The notes under the pieces were generated by a model that was given only the letters and a program-made list of their open reading frames with translations, did no database searches and had not been told where the DNA came from. Both the position numbers and the translations under genes were made by a program. A stretch of 64,000 nt of DNA from Luteibacter jiangsuensis (GTDB lineage Bacteria; Pseudomonadota; Gammaproteobacteria; Xanthomonadales; Rhodanobacteraceae), in NCBI RefSeq assembly GCF_030812295.1, contig NZ_JAUSSK010000001.1:62001-126000 (forward strand). The letters are read 5' to 3'. Of this stretch, positions 42,851-51,845 are shown one piece after another (position 1 is the first letter of the stretch; each line of letters begins with the position of its first letter).

Positions 42851-42883
42851 CCAGTTGCGGCAACTGGCCGTAATCGTTTACGG
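42851..42883. promoter_or_regulatory. Two adjacent palindromes upstream of phaR
   Basis: CCAGTTG-CGG-CAACTGG (42851-42867) is directly followed by CCGTAA-TCGT-TTACGG (42868-42883). Both have perfect arms, 34-66 bases upstream of the phaR start. They could be operators for PhaR itself or another regulator, or the first could be a hairpin in the leader. Confidence 0.45.
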
Positions 42884-42924
42884 ATTTCACATTCGACGTT
42901 TGGATCGATTTAGCTAACTTTGTT

Positions 42925-44493
42925 TTAATGTGCTGCCGCACCGCCCGCGTTGCCGAACGGCGGCTTCGCCAGCCAGAGGATCGGGATCAGCGAGAGGAAA
43001 AGCAGCGCACAGCCCCAGAACACGTCGTTCACCGCCAGCGTCGCCGCTTCCCGGGTCACCAGTTGATCGACCACCGCGAGTCCCGGCTTGCCCGGAATGC
43101 CGAGCGACGTGAGTTGCTGGGTGAAGGCCGTGGTCGCGGGCGATGCATGCGTCACGTATTCGGTGAGCGAGGCATGGTGCGATTCGGTGCGGTGCTGCCA
43201 GAGGGTGACGGTCACCGCGGTGGACACGCTGGATGCCAGCGTGCGGCAGAAGTTCGCCAGTCCCGACGCACCCGCCACCTGGTCCGGGTTGAGGCCGGAG
43301 AGGAAGATCTGGTTGAGCGGGATGAAGAAGCAGGCGATCGCGATGCCCATGATGAAACGCGGCAACACCAGCGTGGCGAACGACGCGCCGCTGTTGAACT
43401 CCGAGAACCAGAACGCGGTGAAGGCGAACACGATGAAGGCGAACGTCACCACGGCGCGCAATTCGAGCCGCTGGATGTTCTTGCCGATGAACGGTGACAC
43501 CAGGAAGGCGAGGATGCCCACCGGCGCGGTGGCGAGGCCCGCCCATGTCGCGGTGTAGCCCAGCGTGGTCTGCAACCACAGCGGGAACACCACGTTGATG
43601 CCGAAGAAAGCGAGCATGCCCAGTGACAACGCGGTGACGCCCACCGCGAAATTGCGTCGCGTGAACAGCGAGAGATCCACCACGGGATGCTTCGCGGTGA
43701 GTTCCCATATCACCAGGAAGACGAGGGCCACGAGCGCGATCAGCCCGAGGGTGAGAATCATCGGCGAGGCGAACCAGTCGTGGTCGTTGCCGTTGTCCAG
43801 CATGAACTGCAACGAACCCACGCCGATCACCAGCAAGGCCAGTCCGACGGTGTCGATGGGCGCACGCGTGATCTTCGTCTCGCGGTGGCGAAGGATGCTC
43901 CAGGTCACCACGCCGGCGGCGGCACCGACCGGCACGTTGATGTAGAAGATCCACGGCCAGGAGAAATTGTCGGTGAGGTAGCCGCCCAGGATCGGACCGA
44001 AGATCGGCGCCACCACCACGGTCATCGCCCACATCGCCAGTGCGATGCCTTGCTTGGTCTTGGGGTAGCTCGACAGCAACAGCGACAGCGACAACGCCAC
44101 CATCGGCCCCGAGCCCGCGCCCTGCAGGAGACGGAAGATCACCAGCGTCGGCATGCTGGTGGCAAGGCCACACAGCATGGAGAACACGACGAACAAACCC
44201 ACCGACACACAGAACGTGCGCACTTCACCGAAGCGTTTCGCCAGCCAGCCCGTCAACGGCTGCATGATCGCGCTGGCCAGGGCGTAGGAACTGATCGCCC
44301 ATGTGCCCTCGCTCGGGCTCACGCCGAGGCTGCCGGCGATGTGCGGCACCGCGACGTTCACGATCGTCATGTCGAGGATCTCCATGAAGGTGGAGAACGC
44401 GACGGCGATCGTCAGCAGGACCAGCGGCCCGCCATGCAGCGGCTTCGGGCCGTTGGCGGGGGCGTCGTCGGAGAGGGCGGTGGCGTCGCTCAA
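42925..44493 (-). CDS. emrB: EmrB/QacA-family multidrug efflux transporter (DHA2, 14 TM)
   Basis: A 522-residue major facilitator with 14 helices. The DHA2 signature is present in helix 1 (LDMTIVNVAVPHIAGSLG) and motif A-like sequence in loop 2-3 (GWLAKRFGEVRTF). Motif C follows in helix 5 (GPILGGYLTDNFSWPWIFYINVPVG). The start is TTG overlapping the emrA stop (TTGA). With EmrA and the outer membrane factor it makes a tripartite proton-driven pump for hydrophobic compounds. Confidence 0.92.
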   Translation of the reverse strand: MSDATALSDDAPANGPKPLHGGPLVLLTIAVAFSTFMEILDMTIVNVAVPHIAGSLGVSPSEGTWAISSYALASAIMQPLTGWLAKRFGEVRTFCVSVGLFVVFSMLCGLATSMPTLVIFRLLQGAGSGPMVALSLSLLLSSYPKTKQGIALAMWAMTVVVAPIFGPILGGYLTDNFSWPWIFYINVPVGAAAGVVTWSILRHRETKITRAPIDTVGLALLVIGVGSLQFMLDNGNDHDWFASPMILTLGLIALVALVFLVIWELTAKHPVVDLSLFTRRNFAVGVTALSLGMLAFFGINVVFPLWLQTTLGYTATWAGLATAPVGILAFLVSPFIGKNIQRLELRAVVTFAFIVFAFTAFWFSEFNSGASFATLVLPRFIMGIAIACFFIPLNQIFLSGLNPDQVAGASGLANFCRTLASSVSTAVTVTLWQHRTESHHASLTEYVTHASPATTAFTQQLTSLGIPGKPGLAVVDQLVTREAATLAVNDVFWGCALLFLSLIPILWLAKPPFGNAGGAAAH

Positions 44494-45689
44494 GGCACGT
44501 CGGCTCCGAGATTGTCACGAACGATGGCGTCGGCGGCGGCATCGGCCTTCGTGGCGACCTCGTCGTAGACCCGGGTCTGCGCGACGGGCGTCGTTGATGG
44601 CTGCTTGGCGAGCACATCGCCCTTGTCGTCGGTGATGTCCACCGTCACGGCGGTGGACAGTCCGATGCGCAGCGGGTGCTTGTCGAGGTCCCGGGGATCG
44701 AGCGCGATGCGCACGGGCACGCGCTGCACGACCTTGATCCAGTTGCCGGTGGCGTTTTGCGCGGGCAATAGTGAAAAGGCGCTGCCCGTGCCCGCGCCGA
44801 GGCCGACGACCTTGCCGTGGTACTCCACGCCACCGCCGTAGATATCCGCCTCGATCTTCGCCGGCTGGCCGATGCGCACGTGGCGCAGCTGGCTTTCCTT
44901 GAAGTTCGCGTCGACCCAGAGGTCGTGCAGCGGCACCACGGTCATCAGTTGCTGGCCGGGCTGCACGCTGTTGCCGACCTGCACGCTGCGCTGGGCGACA
45001 TAGCCATCGACCGGGGCGACGATCGCGTTGCGCTGCGCTGCGACCCAGGCCTGGCGGAAGTTGGCGCGGGCCTGTTCCACGGCGGGGTTGCCCTGCACGT
45101 CGCTGCCGTCGACCAAGGCGCGCGCGGCGTCGGCCTGGCGCTGCGCGGTGTCGAGCGCGGATTGCGCGCTGGTGACCGCGTCCCGTGCATGTTGCACTTC
45201 CTCGGGCGCCACGGCCTTTTCCGCCAGCAACGGCAGGCGGCGCGTGAGATCGTCCTGCGCACGCTTGAGGTCTTGCCGCCGGGCGACGAGCGAGGCATCC
45301 GCGCCGGCCGCCGACTGGGTCTGCTGACGTACTTGCCGCACCGCCTGGGCAAGCGCGCTGCTGGCCTTGCGCAAGGCCACGTCGGCATCGATCGGATCGA
45401 GCCGGACGAGCACCTGTCCGGCGTTCACTCGCTGCGTGTCGTCGGCATAGACACCGACGACGATACCCGGCACCTGGGCCGAGATGCCCACCTGGTTGCC
45501 GCCGACATAGGCATCGTCCGTGGTTTCACGCGTGGAGAAGACGAACAGCCAGAGGAGGGCCCAGGTGATGGCGGCGAGGACGAAGACGGTCAGCGCGATC
45601 AACAGCGCTCGGGTGCGCTTGCGCTTGTCCTTCGGCGCGTTGCCGCCATCGTCCTGGGCGCGCGGCGTGTCGGTCGGGTTGGCGCTCAT
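44490..45689 (-). CDS. emrA: EmrA-family membrane fusion protein
   Basis: A 399-residue adaptor. A short cytoplasmic basic tail (KDKRKRTR) and one membrane helix (about 28-50) come first. A lipoyl half-motif then starts TTDDAYVGGNQVGISAQVPG, followed by a long coiled-coil hairpin (about 110-220) and the second lipoyl half (AIVAPVDGYVAQRSVQVG), then a beta-barrel domain. It bridges EmrB and the outer membrane channel. The ATG overlaps the outer-membrane-factor stop (45686-45689). Confidence 0.92.
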   Translation of the reverse strand: MSANPTDTPRAQDDGGNAPKDKRKRTRALLIALTVFVLAAITWALLWLFVFSTRETTDDAYVGGNQVGISAQVPGIVVGVYADDTQRVNAGQVLVRLDPIDADVALRKASSALAQAVRQVRQQTQSAAGADASLVARRQDLKRAQDDLTRRLPLLAEKAVAPEEVQHARDAVTSAQSALDTAQRQADAARALVDGSDVQGNPAVEQARANFRQAWVAAQRNAIVAPVDGYVAQRSVQVGNSVQPGQQLMTVVPLHDLWVDANFKESQLRHVRIGQPAKIEADIYGGGVEYHGKVVGLGAGTGSAFSLLPAQNATGNWIKVVQRVPVRIALDPRDLDKHPLRIGLSTAVTVDITDDKGDVLAKQPSTTPVAQTRVYDEVATKADAAADAIVRDNLGADVP

Positions 45690-47146
45690 GGGCTCGTGGC
45701 TCCGTTCGTGCGAGGCGTGGAAGGGGATGCGATGGTTTCGGCGCGGTATCCGCCGCCGAGGGCCTTGATCAGGGCGACGTCGGTGGCCAGGGCCTGGCCA
45801 TGGAGGTCGGTTTCCATGTCCTGTTGCTGGATCAACGCGGCTTCGGTCGCCAGCGATTCGCGATCGTCGCGAACGCCGCGCGCGGCACGGGCGTGGGCGC
45901 TGGCGAGCAAGGCGTCGGCGGCCTCGACCTGCGCGTCCTGCTGCGCGCGCCGCGCGGCGATCTGCTGGGCGCCGAGCGCCTGCGTGGCCACGTCGCGCGC
46001 GGCGCTCGCCACGGCGGCGTTGTACTGGGCGACCGCCGCACCGAGTTGCGCACGGCTGACACCGTGATTGGCTTCCAGCGCGCCGCCCTCGAAGATCGGC
46101 AGGTGGATCGCCGGCGTGAGGGAGAAGACGCGGCTGTCGGCCGAGAAGACCTTGTCCATGTCGATGCTCGACAGGCCGGCCATGGCGCTCAGGCTCACGT
46201 CGGGGAAGAATTGCGCGCGCGCCGCATCCGTCTGGCGCAGCGCGGCTTCCACCTGCCAGCGGCTGGCGGCGATATCGGGCCGGCGTGCCATGAGGTCCGT
46301 GCCCGCGTCCGTCGGCAGCCCCGGCGTCACCGCCGGCAGCGGGCGTGGCGTCAACGCGGGGAGCTCGGCGGGCGACACGCCCACCAGGGTGGCGAGCGAG
46401 GCGCGGCGGATATCCGCCGAACCCTGCAGGGCGACGCGTTGCTGCCGTGCGCCGGCCAGTTCGGCCCGCGCCTGCTGCGCCGTGTCGGGTACGTCCACGC
46501 CCTGTTTCACCCGCAGTTCCGCGATGCGCAAGGCGCGTTCGCGCGCGGCGACGAGGCGGTCGGCGAGTGCGACGCGGGACTCGTCTGCCAGCCATCCGAA
46601 ATAGGTATCCGCGACCACGGCCTGGATATCGAGCGAAGCGGCCGAGCGTTCCGCTTCCGCGGCGCGTGCGCTGTCGATCGCCGATTCGATCGTGTAGCGC
46701 TTCTTGCCCCACCAGTCGAAGTCGTAGCGCACCTGGACGCCCAGGTCGGCCTGGTTGTACCAGGTGAAACCGAGGAATTGCGAAGGAATGAGGCCGTGCT
46801 CGCTCATCCGCTGGCGCGCGACCTGGCCGCTGCCGTCGACACGCAGGCCGGCCTGCGCGGCGGCCACGCGGATGTTCTGTTCGGCGGATTCCACGCGCGT
46901 CCTGGCCTGGGCGAGGTCCGGCGCACCGCGCAGCGCGAGGTCCATCAGGGTGTCGAGTTGCGGGTCGTTGTAGACGCGCCACCAGTCGGCCGCGGGCCAG
47001 CCGGCACGGGTGCCGGTGGAAAGACCCGCCAGGGGCGCCTCCTCGCGTAGTGCCGGCCGGTCGATCTTCGCCGGCACGTGGCAGGCGGCGAGCAACACGG
47101 CCACCGCGCCTGCGAGCAGGGTGGGGCGGAATGATGTACGAATCAT
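45686..47146 (-). CDS. Outer membrane efflux lipoprotein (NodT/OprM family)
   Basis: A 486-residue TolC-like channel. The signal peptide ends in a lipobox, LLAAC, with C22 to be lipidated. Two OEP repeats follow (about 55-245 and 265-470) with long helices (PDLAQARTRVESAEQNIRVA, GGALEANHGVSRAQLGAAVAQYNAAV). It is the exit duct for the EmrAB pump. The ATG overlaps the marR stop (47143-47146), so the whole marR-OMF-emrA-emrB set is one coupled operon. Confidence 0.92.
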   Translation of the reverse strand: MIRTSFRPTLLAGAVAVLLAACHVPAKIDRPALREEAPLAGLSTGTRAGWPAADWWRVYNDPQLDTLMDLALRGAPDLAQARTRVESAEQNIRVAAAQAGLRVDGSGQVARQRMSEHGLIPSQFLGFTWYNQADLGVQVRYDFDWWGKKRYTIESAIDSARAAEAERSAASLDIQAVVADTYFGWLADESRVALADRLVAARERALRIAELRVKQGVDVPDTAQQARAELAGARQQRVALQGSADIRRASLATLVGVSPAELPALTPRPLPAVTPGLPTDAGTDLMARRPDIAASRWQVEAALRQTDAARAQFFPDVSLSAMAGLSSIDMDKVFSADSRVFSLTPAIHLPIFEGGALEANHGVSRAQLGAAVAQYNAAVASAARDVATQALGAQQIAARRAQQDAQVEAADALLASAHARAARGVRDDRESLATEAALIQQQDMETDLHGQALATDVALIKALGGGYRAETIASPSTPRTNGATSP

Positions 47147-47670
47147 GGGCAGGCGTCCGTGTCGACCGTGCGGTCGATGTGCAGGGCGAGTTTCTTGAGC
47201 AGTTTCTCGAAAGTCTTCCGTTCCGTGGCGCTGAAGCAGGCGAACGACTCCGCCACGGCCGGGAACATGGGCGGCAGCAGCTTGGCGACGAAGCGCCGGC
47301 CGGCTGGCGTGATCCGCAACAACACCTGGCGCCGGTCATGCGTGGCATGTGAGCGCGAGATGAGGTCGCGCTTGGCCAGCACGTTGGCGATGCGTGTCAT
47401 GTTGGTGGGCTTCTGCTCGGCGAGCACGCACAACTCGCTAGGCGTGGCGCTGCCGTCCTCGCTGCTGTACAGCATCATCAGTGTGCGGAAATCGCTGTCG
47501 TTCAAGCCGTGGGGCTTGAGCCTGTCCTCGAACTCACGCAGCAGCGCACCCGCGGTCAGCATCAGCAGGCGGACGAGGACCACTTCGGACTTCGGCAGCT
47601 CCGGGATGCGGTCGGCGACGCGGCCAACGCCCTCGTAGAGCGCCTCCACGCATGGCTTGAGGCTGGACAT
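47143..47670 (-). CDS. MarR-family regulator of the efflux operon
   Basis: A 175-residue regulator with the winged helix in its middle: SELCVLAEQKPTNMTRIANVLAKRDLISRSHATHDRRQVLLRITPAG carries the recognition helix and beta wing (quoted parts only are motifs TNMTRIANVL and HDRRQVLLRI). It is first in the efflux operon, and a perfect ATAGTTC/GAACTAT palindrome lies 12 bases upstream of its start. It should repress itself and the pump until a substrate drug binds. Confidence 0.92.
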   Translation of the reverse strand: MSSLKPCVEALYEGVGRVADRIPELPKSEVVLVRLLMLTAGALLREFEDRLKPHGLNDSDFRTLMMLYSSEDGSATPSELCVLAEQKPTNMTRIANVLAKRDLISRSHATHDRRQVLLRITPAGRRFVAKLLPPMFPAVAESFACFSATERKTFEKLLKKLALHIDRTVDTDACP

Positions 47671-47681
47671 TTTGCTGGTAA

Positions 47682-47701
47682 ATAGTTCGCTGGTGAACTA
47701 T
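47682..47701. promoter_or_regulatory. Operator palindrome upstream of marR
   Basis: ATAGTTC-GCTGGT-GAACTAT, perfect 7-bp arms, size and symmetry of MarR-family operators. It is nested in a looser TTGCT...AGCAA pair (47672-47713). The position just ahead of the marR start would let bound MarR block transcription of the efflux operon. Confidence 0.7.
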
Positions 47702-47755
47702 CAGGTTAGCAAGCATCGACTGGATACCGCAACATTCCGCCTTGCCATGGGTGGG

Positions 47756-48520
47756 CTATAGCCCGAACAGTCGCTCGGCATTGGCCGTGGTCGCCGCGGC
47801 GATGTCCGCTTCCGGCTCGTCGCGCAACGTCGATATGGCGCGCAGTACGTCTCGCATATAGGCAGGCTCGTTGCGCTTGCCGCGGTGCTGCGAGCAGGGC
47901 TGGTCGGGCGCATCCGTTTCGAGCAGCAGCCAGTCCAGCGGCATGCCGGCGACCACCCGATGGATGCGGCTGGCCCGGTCGTAAGTCACCGGTCCGCCGA
48001 TGCCGATATGGATGCCGAGGTCGAACAACTGGCGGGCCTGTTCCTCGCTGCCGGAGAAACTGTGCACGACACCACGCAGGCCGCCGATGCGGCGCAGCGT
48101 GAGGATGGTTTCCTCGAAGGCGCGGCGCGCATGGACGATGACGGGCAATCCGTGCTCCTTCGCGATGTGCAACTGGCGAACGAACAGGTCTCGTTGACGT
48201 GCGGGGTCGAGGCCGTCGACATGGAAGTCGAGTCCGATTTCGCCGACGGCCACCGCATCGTGTCCCTCCAGCCAATCCGGCAACTCGTCGAGATGGATAT
48301 CGCGGTGGCGTTCGAGGAACAGCGGGTGCAAGCCGTAGGCGGGAAAGACGCCCGCGCGTGCCGCGGCCAGCTTCTCCACCCGTTCCCAGTTTCCCCGGTC
48401 GATCGCCGGCACGACCCAGCGCCGCACGCCGGCCTCGGCGGAGCGGGTGAACATCGTGCTCCGGTCGGCATCGAACGAGGCGTCGTCGAGATGGGCGTGG
48501 CTGTCTACGAGATCGAGCAT
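47756..48520 (-). CDS. TatD-family metal-dependent hydrolase/DNase
   Basis: A 254-residue TIM-barrel amidohydrolase-like enzyme. Metal ligands are visible: H8 and H10 in DSHAHLDD, Glu in AVGEIGLDF, His in VIVHARRA, His in GVVHSFSG and Asp in LLLETDAP. TatD proteins act as 3'-5' DNases/RNases in repair and turnover. The ATG at 48520 puts SHAHLD at the usual site; upstream in-frame codons add an unrelated leader. It is divergent from the glycine-zipper lipoprotein gene. Confidence 0.9.
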   Translation of the reverse strand: MLDLVDSHAHLDDASFDADRSTMFTRSAEAGVRRWVVPAIDRGNWERVEKLAAARAGVFPAYGLHPLFLERHRDIHLDELPDWLEGHDAVAVGEIGLDFHVDGLDPARQRDLFVRQLHIAKEHGLPVIVHARRAFEETILTLRRIGGLRGVVHSFSGSEEQARQLFDLGIHIGIGGPVTYDRASRIHRVVAGMPLDWLLLETDAPDQPCSQHRGKRNEPAYMRDVLRAISTLRDEPEADIAAATTANAERLFGL

Positions 48521-48663
48521 GTCGGTGTGATGCCGGGATGAAGGGTGGAGGGAGTCTAAGGCGTCGTTCAGTTTACCGACTGTCAAATGTGACCGAGGCG
48601 ACTTCCGGGTGATGGGGCTCTGGCGCCATCGAGGTCGCTGACCTTTGTTAGGAGATTAGGGTT

Positions 48664-49266
48664 ATGAGCAGGTTGAAGATTTCCGTCCTGAACGCTGGTT
48701 TGGGTGCGGCCCTGGTATTGAGCCTTTCCGCCTGCAATCGCGATGCGAATGCCGACATCGCGAATGCCCCGGCTCCGGCTCCCGAGACCGCCCCGGCGCC
48801 GGCGCCCGAGCCGCCGGGCCCGAAGTACGGCCGTGTGGTCAGCGTGGACCCGGTTCGCCAGGAGGCATCGGCACCGCAGCGGGAGTGCCATGACGAGGTC
48901 GTGACGCGGCGTGCCCCGGTCAAGGACCAGCACCAGATCGCTGGTACCGCCATCGGTGCGGTGGCGGGTGGCCTGCTCGGCAACCAGATCGGTGGCGGCA
49001 AGGGCCGCACGCTGGCGACGGTGGCGGGTGCGGTCGGTGGCGGCTACGCGGGCCACGAGATCCAGGAGCGCCGCCAGGAAACCAATACGGTGACCAGCAC
49101 GGTCCGTAAGTGCAGCACCGTGTCGGCGGGCGGCAGCGACAAGATCGTGGCCTACGATGTGCGCTATGAATACAAGGGCGTGACCCGCACGGTGCGCATG
49201 GACCACGATCCGGGCGATCGCGTGGAAGTACAGGAAGGCGTGTCGGTCGTATCCGACGCGCGTTGA
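48664..49266 (+). CDS. Glycine-zipper lipoprotein (SlyB/RcnB-like)
   Basis: A 200-residue protein. The signal peptide ends in a lipobox, LSAC, with C24. An Ala/Pro-rich linker (APAPAPETAPAPAPEP) comes next. A glycine-zipper 2TM region lies at about 95-140 (IAGTAIGAVAGGLLGNQIGG, then GAVGGGYAGHEI). A beta-rich C-terminus follows (KIVAYDVRYEYKGVTRTVRM). A ribosome site AGGAG lies 8 bases upstream of the ATG. It is expected in the outer membrane envelope; function unknown. A shorter gene with the same architecture follows 29 bases downstream. Confidence 0.85.
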   Translation: MSRLKISVLNAGLGAALVLSLSACNRDANADIANAPAPAPETAPAPAPEPPGPKYGRVVSVDPVRQEASAPQRECHDEVVTRRAPVKDQHQIAGTAIGAVAGGLLGNQIGGGKGRTLATVAGAVGGGYAGHEIQERRQETNTVTSTVRKCSTVSAGGSDKIVAYDVRYEYKGVTRTVRMDHDPGDRVEVQEGVSVVSDAR

Positions 49267-49295
49267 TCCACGAACCACTCATGAGGGCGTAAGCC

Positions 49296-49763
49296 ATGCA
49301 TAGCATCGTCCGCAAGATCGGCCTCGTCGCCGTGGCCCTGGCCACGCTGTCGTTGTCCGCGTGTTACGAACAACCGCGTCGCGTGTATCGCGAGGATCGC
49401 GTGGTGTATTCCGGTGCGCAGCGAGGATGTGCGCAGTGCGGCGTCGTGGACGACATCGAGCAGGTTTACGTGCAAAGGGATTCCTCACCCTTGGGCGCCG
49501 TGATCGGTGCCGTCGCCGGTGGCGTGCTGGGCAACACCATCGGCAAGGGCGACGGTCGTTCCGCGGCCACGGTGGGTGGTGCCGTGGTAGGCGGCCTCGT
49601 CGGCAACCAGGTCGGCAAGCGCAACGGTTCCGACGATGTGGCATTTCGCGTGCGGATCCGCCTCGACGACGGCCGTTGGGCCACGGTGACGCAGCGCGAG
49701 GATCCACAGTTGCGGCGTGGCGATTATGTCGAGGTTCGCGGGGATCGCGTTTACAGGCGTTGA
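49296..49763 (+). CDS. Second glycine-zipper lipoprotein
   Basis: A 155-residue protein with the same plan as its neighbour. The lipobox is LSAC (C23), the glycine zipper lies at about 63-110 (LGAVIGAVAGGVLGNTIGKG and VGGAVVGGLVGNQVG), and the C-terminus is an SH3-like stretch ending DYVEVRGDRVYRR. The two look like an old tandem duplication that has diverged outside the zipper. A strong terminator with a 16-bp stem follows (49784-49819). Confidence 0.83.
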   Translation: MHSIVRKIGLVAVALATLSLSACYEQPRRVYREDRVVYSGAQRGCAQCGVVDDIEQVYVQRDSSPLGAVIGAVAGGVLGNTIGKGDGRSAATVGGAVVGGLVGNQVGKRNGSDDVAFRVRIRLDDGRWATVTQREDPQLRRGDYVEVRGDRVYRR

Positions 49764-49783
49764 TTGTTTAGCCGTAAAGAAGT

Positions 49784-49819
49784 CCAAGAAAAGCCCGCCT
49801 CATGGCGGGCTTTTCTTGG
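49784..49819. terminator. Strong bidirectional terminator
   Basis: A perfect 16-bp stem, CCAAGAAAAGCCCGCC/GGCGGGCTTTTCTTGG, with a 4-base loop. Its A/T-rich base gives U runs on both strands. It ends the two-lipoprotein transcript. Confidence 0.88.
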
Positions 49820-49858
49820 TTGATACCGCCGAAATACCATCGATGAAGGCCGCTATCC

Positions 49859-49938
49859 GTGGGAACCGCTTCAGCGGCGATCCCGAGGCAGTGGGCATGC
49901 TTGAGTCAAGCATCCAGCGCCGAAGGGTCGGCTCCCAC
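49859..49938. repeat. Inverted pair of REP-like elements
   Basis: The left unit, GTGGGAACCGCTTCAGCGGC (49859-49881), is of the GCTTCAGC type with one change. The right unit (49919-49938) is inverted and of the GTCGG type. The pair lies between the lipoprotein terminator and the SleB-like gene terminator. Confidence 0.7.
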
Positions 49939-49957
49939 CAGGGTGCTTTTCCACAGG

Positions 49958-49990
49958 CAAAAAAAAGACCCTCATCCGAGGGCCCCTTTT
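49958..49990 (-). terminator. Rho-independent terminator of the SleB-like gene
   Basis: On the minus strand, CCCTCGGATGAGGG is followed by TC and a run of eight T residues, about 55 bases downstream of the stop at 50046. Confidence 0.8.
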
Positions 49991-50045
49991 CCCGGAGATC
50001 CCAAGCTGCCCGCCTGGATCCCTTTTTCCCCCGCACGTTCTCGCG

Positions 50046-50480
50046 TCAGTTGACGGCGTAGAACGCGTGGTCGCCTATCTTGCGAACGACCCGGCTGCTC
50101 GACCAGCTCGGCGCCACCGCCACGGTGGCGAAATGATCGGCCTGTGGTACGTAAACGAGGCGCTCGCTCTTTGGCAGGTTCCAGTTGTTCATGGAATCGC
50201 CGGCGATTTTCCATGCCTTGTTCCACGCGACGAGATCGTTGATCTCGAAATCCTTCGGCGTGGTCGTAATCGCGAACTGGCGCGGTGCCTTCACGACTTC
50301 ACAGACATTGTTGCCACCCATGCCGCGATCGCGGCGACGGAGGGCGACTTCCGCCACGGCATACTGGCCGATGGTCGGTTCACTGCGTGCTTCGAGGTAC
50401 ACCGTCGTCGCCAGGCAGGTCTGGTCGGCGAGGTGGCTTGGAAGGACGGACGCCATCCAGAGCAAAGCGGAAAGTTTCAT
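50046..50480 (-). CDS. Cell wall hydrolase, SleB family
   Basis: A 144-residue small secreted hydrolase. A short hydrophobic start (LSALLWMASVLPSHLA) may be a signal peptide. The SleB/CwlJ domain begins CLATTVYLEARSEPTIGQYAVAEV, with the catalytic Glu in YLEARSE, and continues to DHFATVAVAPSW. The family cleaves peptidoglycan as a lytic transglycosylase or amidase. The ATG at 50480 has GGAGG 9 bases upstream. It stands alone with its own terminator. Confidence 0.83.
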   Translation of the reverse strand: MKLSALLWMASVLPSHLADQTCLATTVYLEARSEPTIGQYAVAEVALRRRDRGMGGNNVCEVVKAPRQFAITTTPKDFEINDLVAWNKAWKIAGDSMNNWNLPKSERLVYVPQADHFATVAVAPSWSSSRVVRKIGDHAFYAVN

Positions 50481-50935
50481 GTGTATCTGCCTCCAACGAG
50501 CTTTTCCGTCACTTGCGGCCTTGGAAGAGCCATGGGGGACGTATGAGCGGTAGACGGGCGGGCAGGCCGTTACTACCTGGACCAACCGACGACATCCGAT
50601 ACATGCAGGAAACACGGATGACGCGGGCGTCACACACTGTGACTTAACTGGGCGGCTGTCCGGAGCCGCCCGGCATAGGGTGTCGCCGAATGAGTTCGGC
50701 TCACGACGCGCCATGGGGGGGCGCGTTTCGTTGTGCTCCGGCGGGGGCCGGGTCGCGCCAGAACCGTCATCGTCGACGGATCGTCGCGGGTGTAACCGTG
50801 CAGTGACAGCACGGCCACGCAAATGGATCGGCGGAGCCTAGTGGCGCGTGTCGATTTGCGCAAGTGCGCGAGTGGCGCGGTTCAGCTTTGACTCACACAT
50901 GCACTGGAACATTTTTTTACGACGTTATCGCACGT
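50481..50935. other. 455-base intergenic region between sleB-like and ygfZ
   Basis: No convincing gene. It contains one GC hairpin, GGGCGGCT/AGCCGCCC (50650-50671), without a U run, a possible stop signal for ygfZ read-through. The rest has no recognisable motif. The promoter for the sleB-like gene must lie at its left end. Confidence 0.6.
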
Positions 50936-51718
50936 TCATTCGGCAAACGTCGACAAGACGTGTAGTTGTATGCCTTGTGATTCAAGAGTCTCCGCCTGCG
51001 ACATCGTGTCGTCCAGTACAACTAGCGATGTAGGCAAAGGCGAGTACATGTGTTGCATCAACACGATGCCCGCATCACGGCCGTCGATGTGCAGCGAATG
51101 TCCTTCTTGCAGCGCAGCATCGCTACGCACGATGCGCAGGTGGCGCTTGTGTCCACCGAGAAAATGCAGCCTCGCGGCGATTTCCTGTCCAGGGAAGCAA
51201 CCCTTGTCGAACGCCACGGCATCGAGCCGTTCCATCGATAGCGCGGGCGGAAGCAACATGCCGAGCGCTCGTTCGGGAAGCCATGCAAACCCCCTGTCGA
51301 TGTGTCGCGCGATCCACGCGTCGTCACCCTCGTGCGCGCCGATGCGCAACGACGCGTCGCCTTCGCCCAGTACCAACGCGTCGTCTTCCTCGCGTGCGTC
51401 GCCGTCGGCAACGGCCTTGCCATCCGACACGTGCAGTTCGCCGGACACATCGATCTTCACCTTCGAACGAAAGACGAAGCGCTTCAGGTCCGCGGCAAGC
51501 GACGACGCATCGCCACCTCGCGGCATGACGACATAACGATCGTCCGCGATGCGGGCGATCTGCAGCAGCGCGCGTACCCGTCCCTTCGGGTCCAGCCAGC
51601 CGCTCCACTGCCAGCGTCCGGTCGCGAGTGCCAGGACGTCGCTGCTGAACTGGGCGTTGGCGAACGCGCCGGCATCGGGGCCGGCGAGGGTGATGGTTCG
51701 AGTGGTACGGCTCGGCAT
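50936..51718 (-). CDS. ygfZ: YgfZ/GcvT-domain folate-binding protein
   Basis: A 260-residue protein. It has the YgfZ signature DKGCFPGQE (K172-E179 plus flanks), which contains the cysteine needed for function. The GcvT-like folate-binding fold starts at TLAGPDAGAF. YgfZ helps keep certain Fe-S enzymes, including succinate dehydrogenase, active under oxidative stress. It is divergent from the sdhAF4-sdhCDAB operon, with 127 bases between the starts. The ATG at 51718 gives the standard N-terminus; an in-frame GTG at 51778 is less likely. Confidence 0.9.
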   Translation of the reverse strand: MPSRTTRTITLAGPDAGAFANAQFSSDVLALATGRWQWSGWLDPKGRVRALLQIARIADDRYVVMPRGGDASSLAADLKRFVFRSKVKIDVSGELHVSDGKAVADGDAREEDDALVLGEGDASLRIGAHEGDDAWIARHIDRGFAWLPERALGMLLPPALSMERLDAVAFDKGCFPGQEIAARLHFLGGHKRHLRIVRSDAALQEGHSLHIDGRDAGIVLMQHMYSPLPTSLVVLDDTMSQAETLESQGIQLHVLSTFAE

Positions 51719-51845
51719 GGGGGAGGCGCAAGGCAGGGCGGAGGGGTAAGATATACGGTCCAGCCTTGGCCAAACCAAGCCTCGCGGCTTTCGTCAAGGT
51801 TGTGCTGCCGTTGCACAGGTATTACGCTTTTAGGGCTTTATAACC

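Noticed and set aside
50630-50863. A 77-codon open frame in the ygfZ-sleB gap, minus strand
   Set aside because: Arg/Thr/Pro-rich, no ribosome site, no recognisable domain; not supported as a gene.
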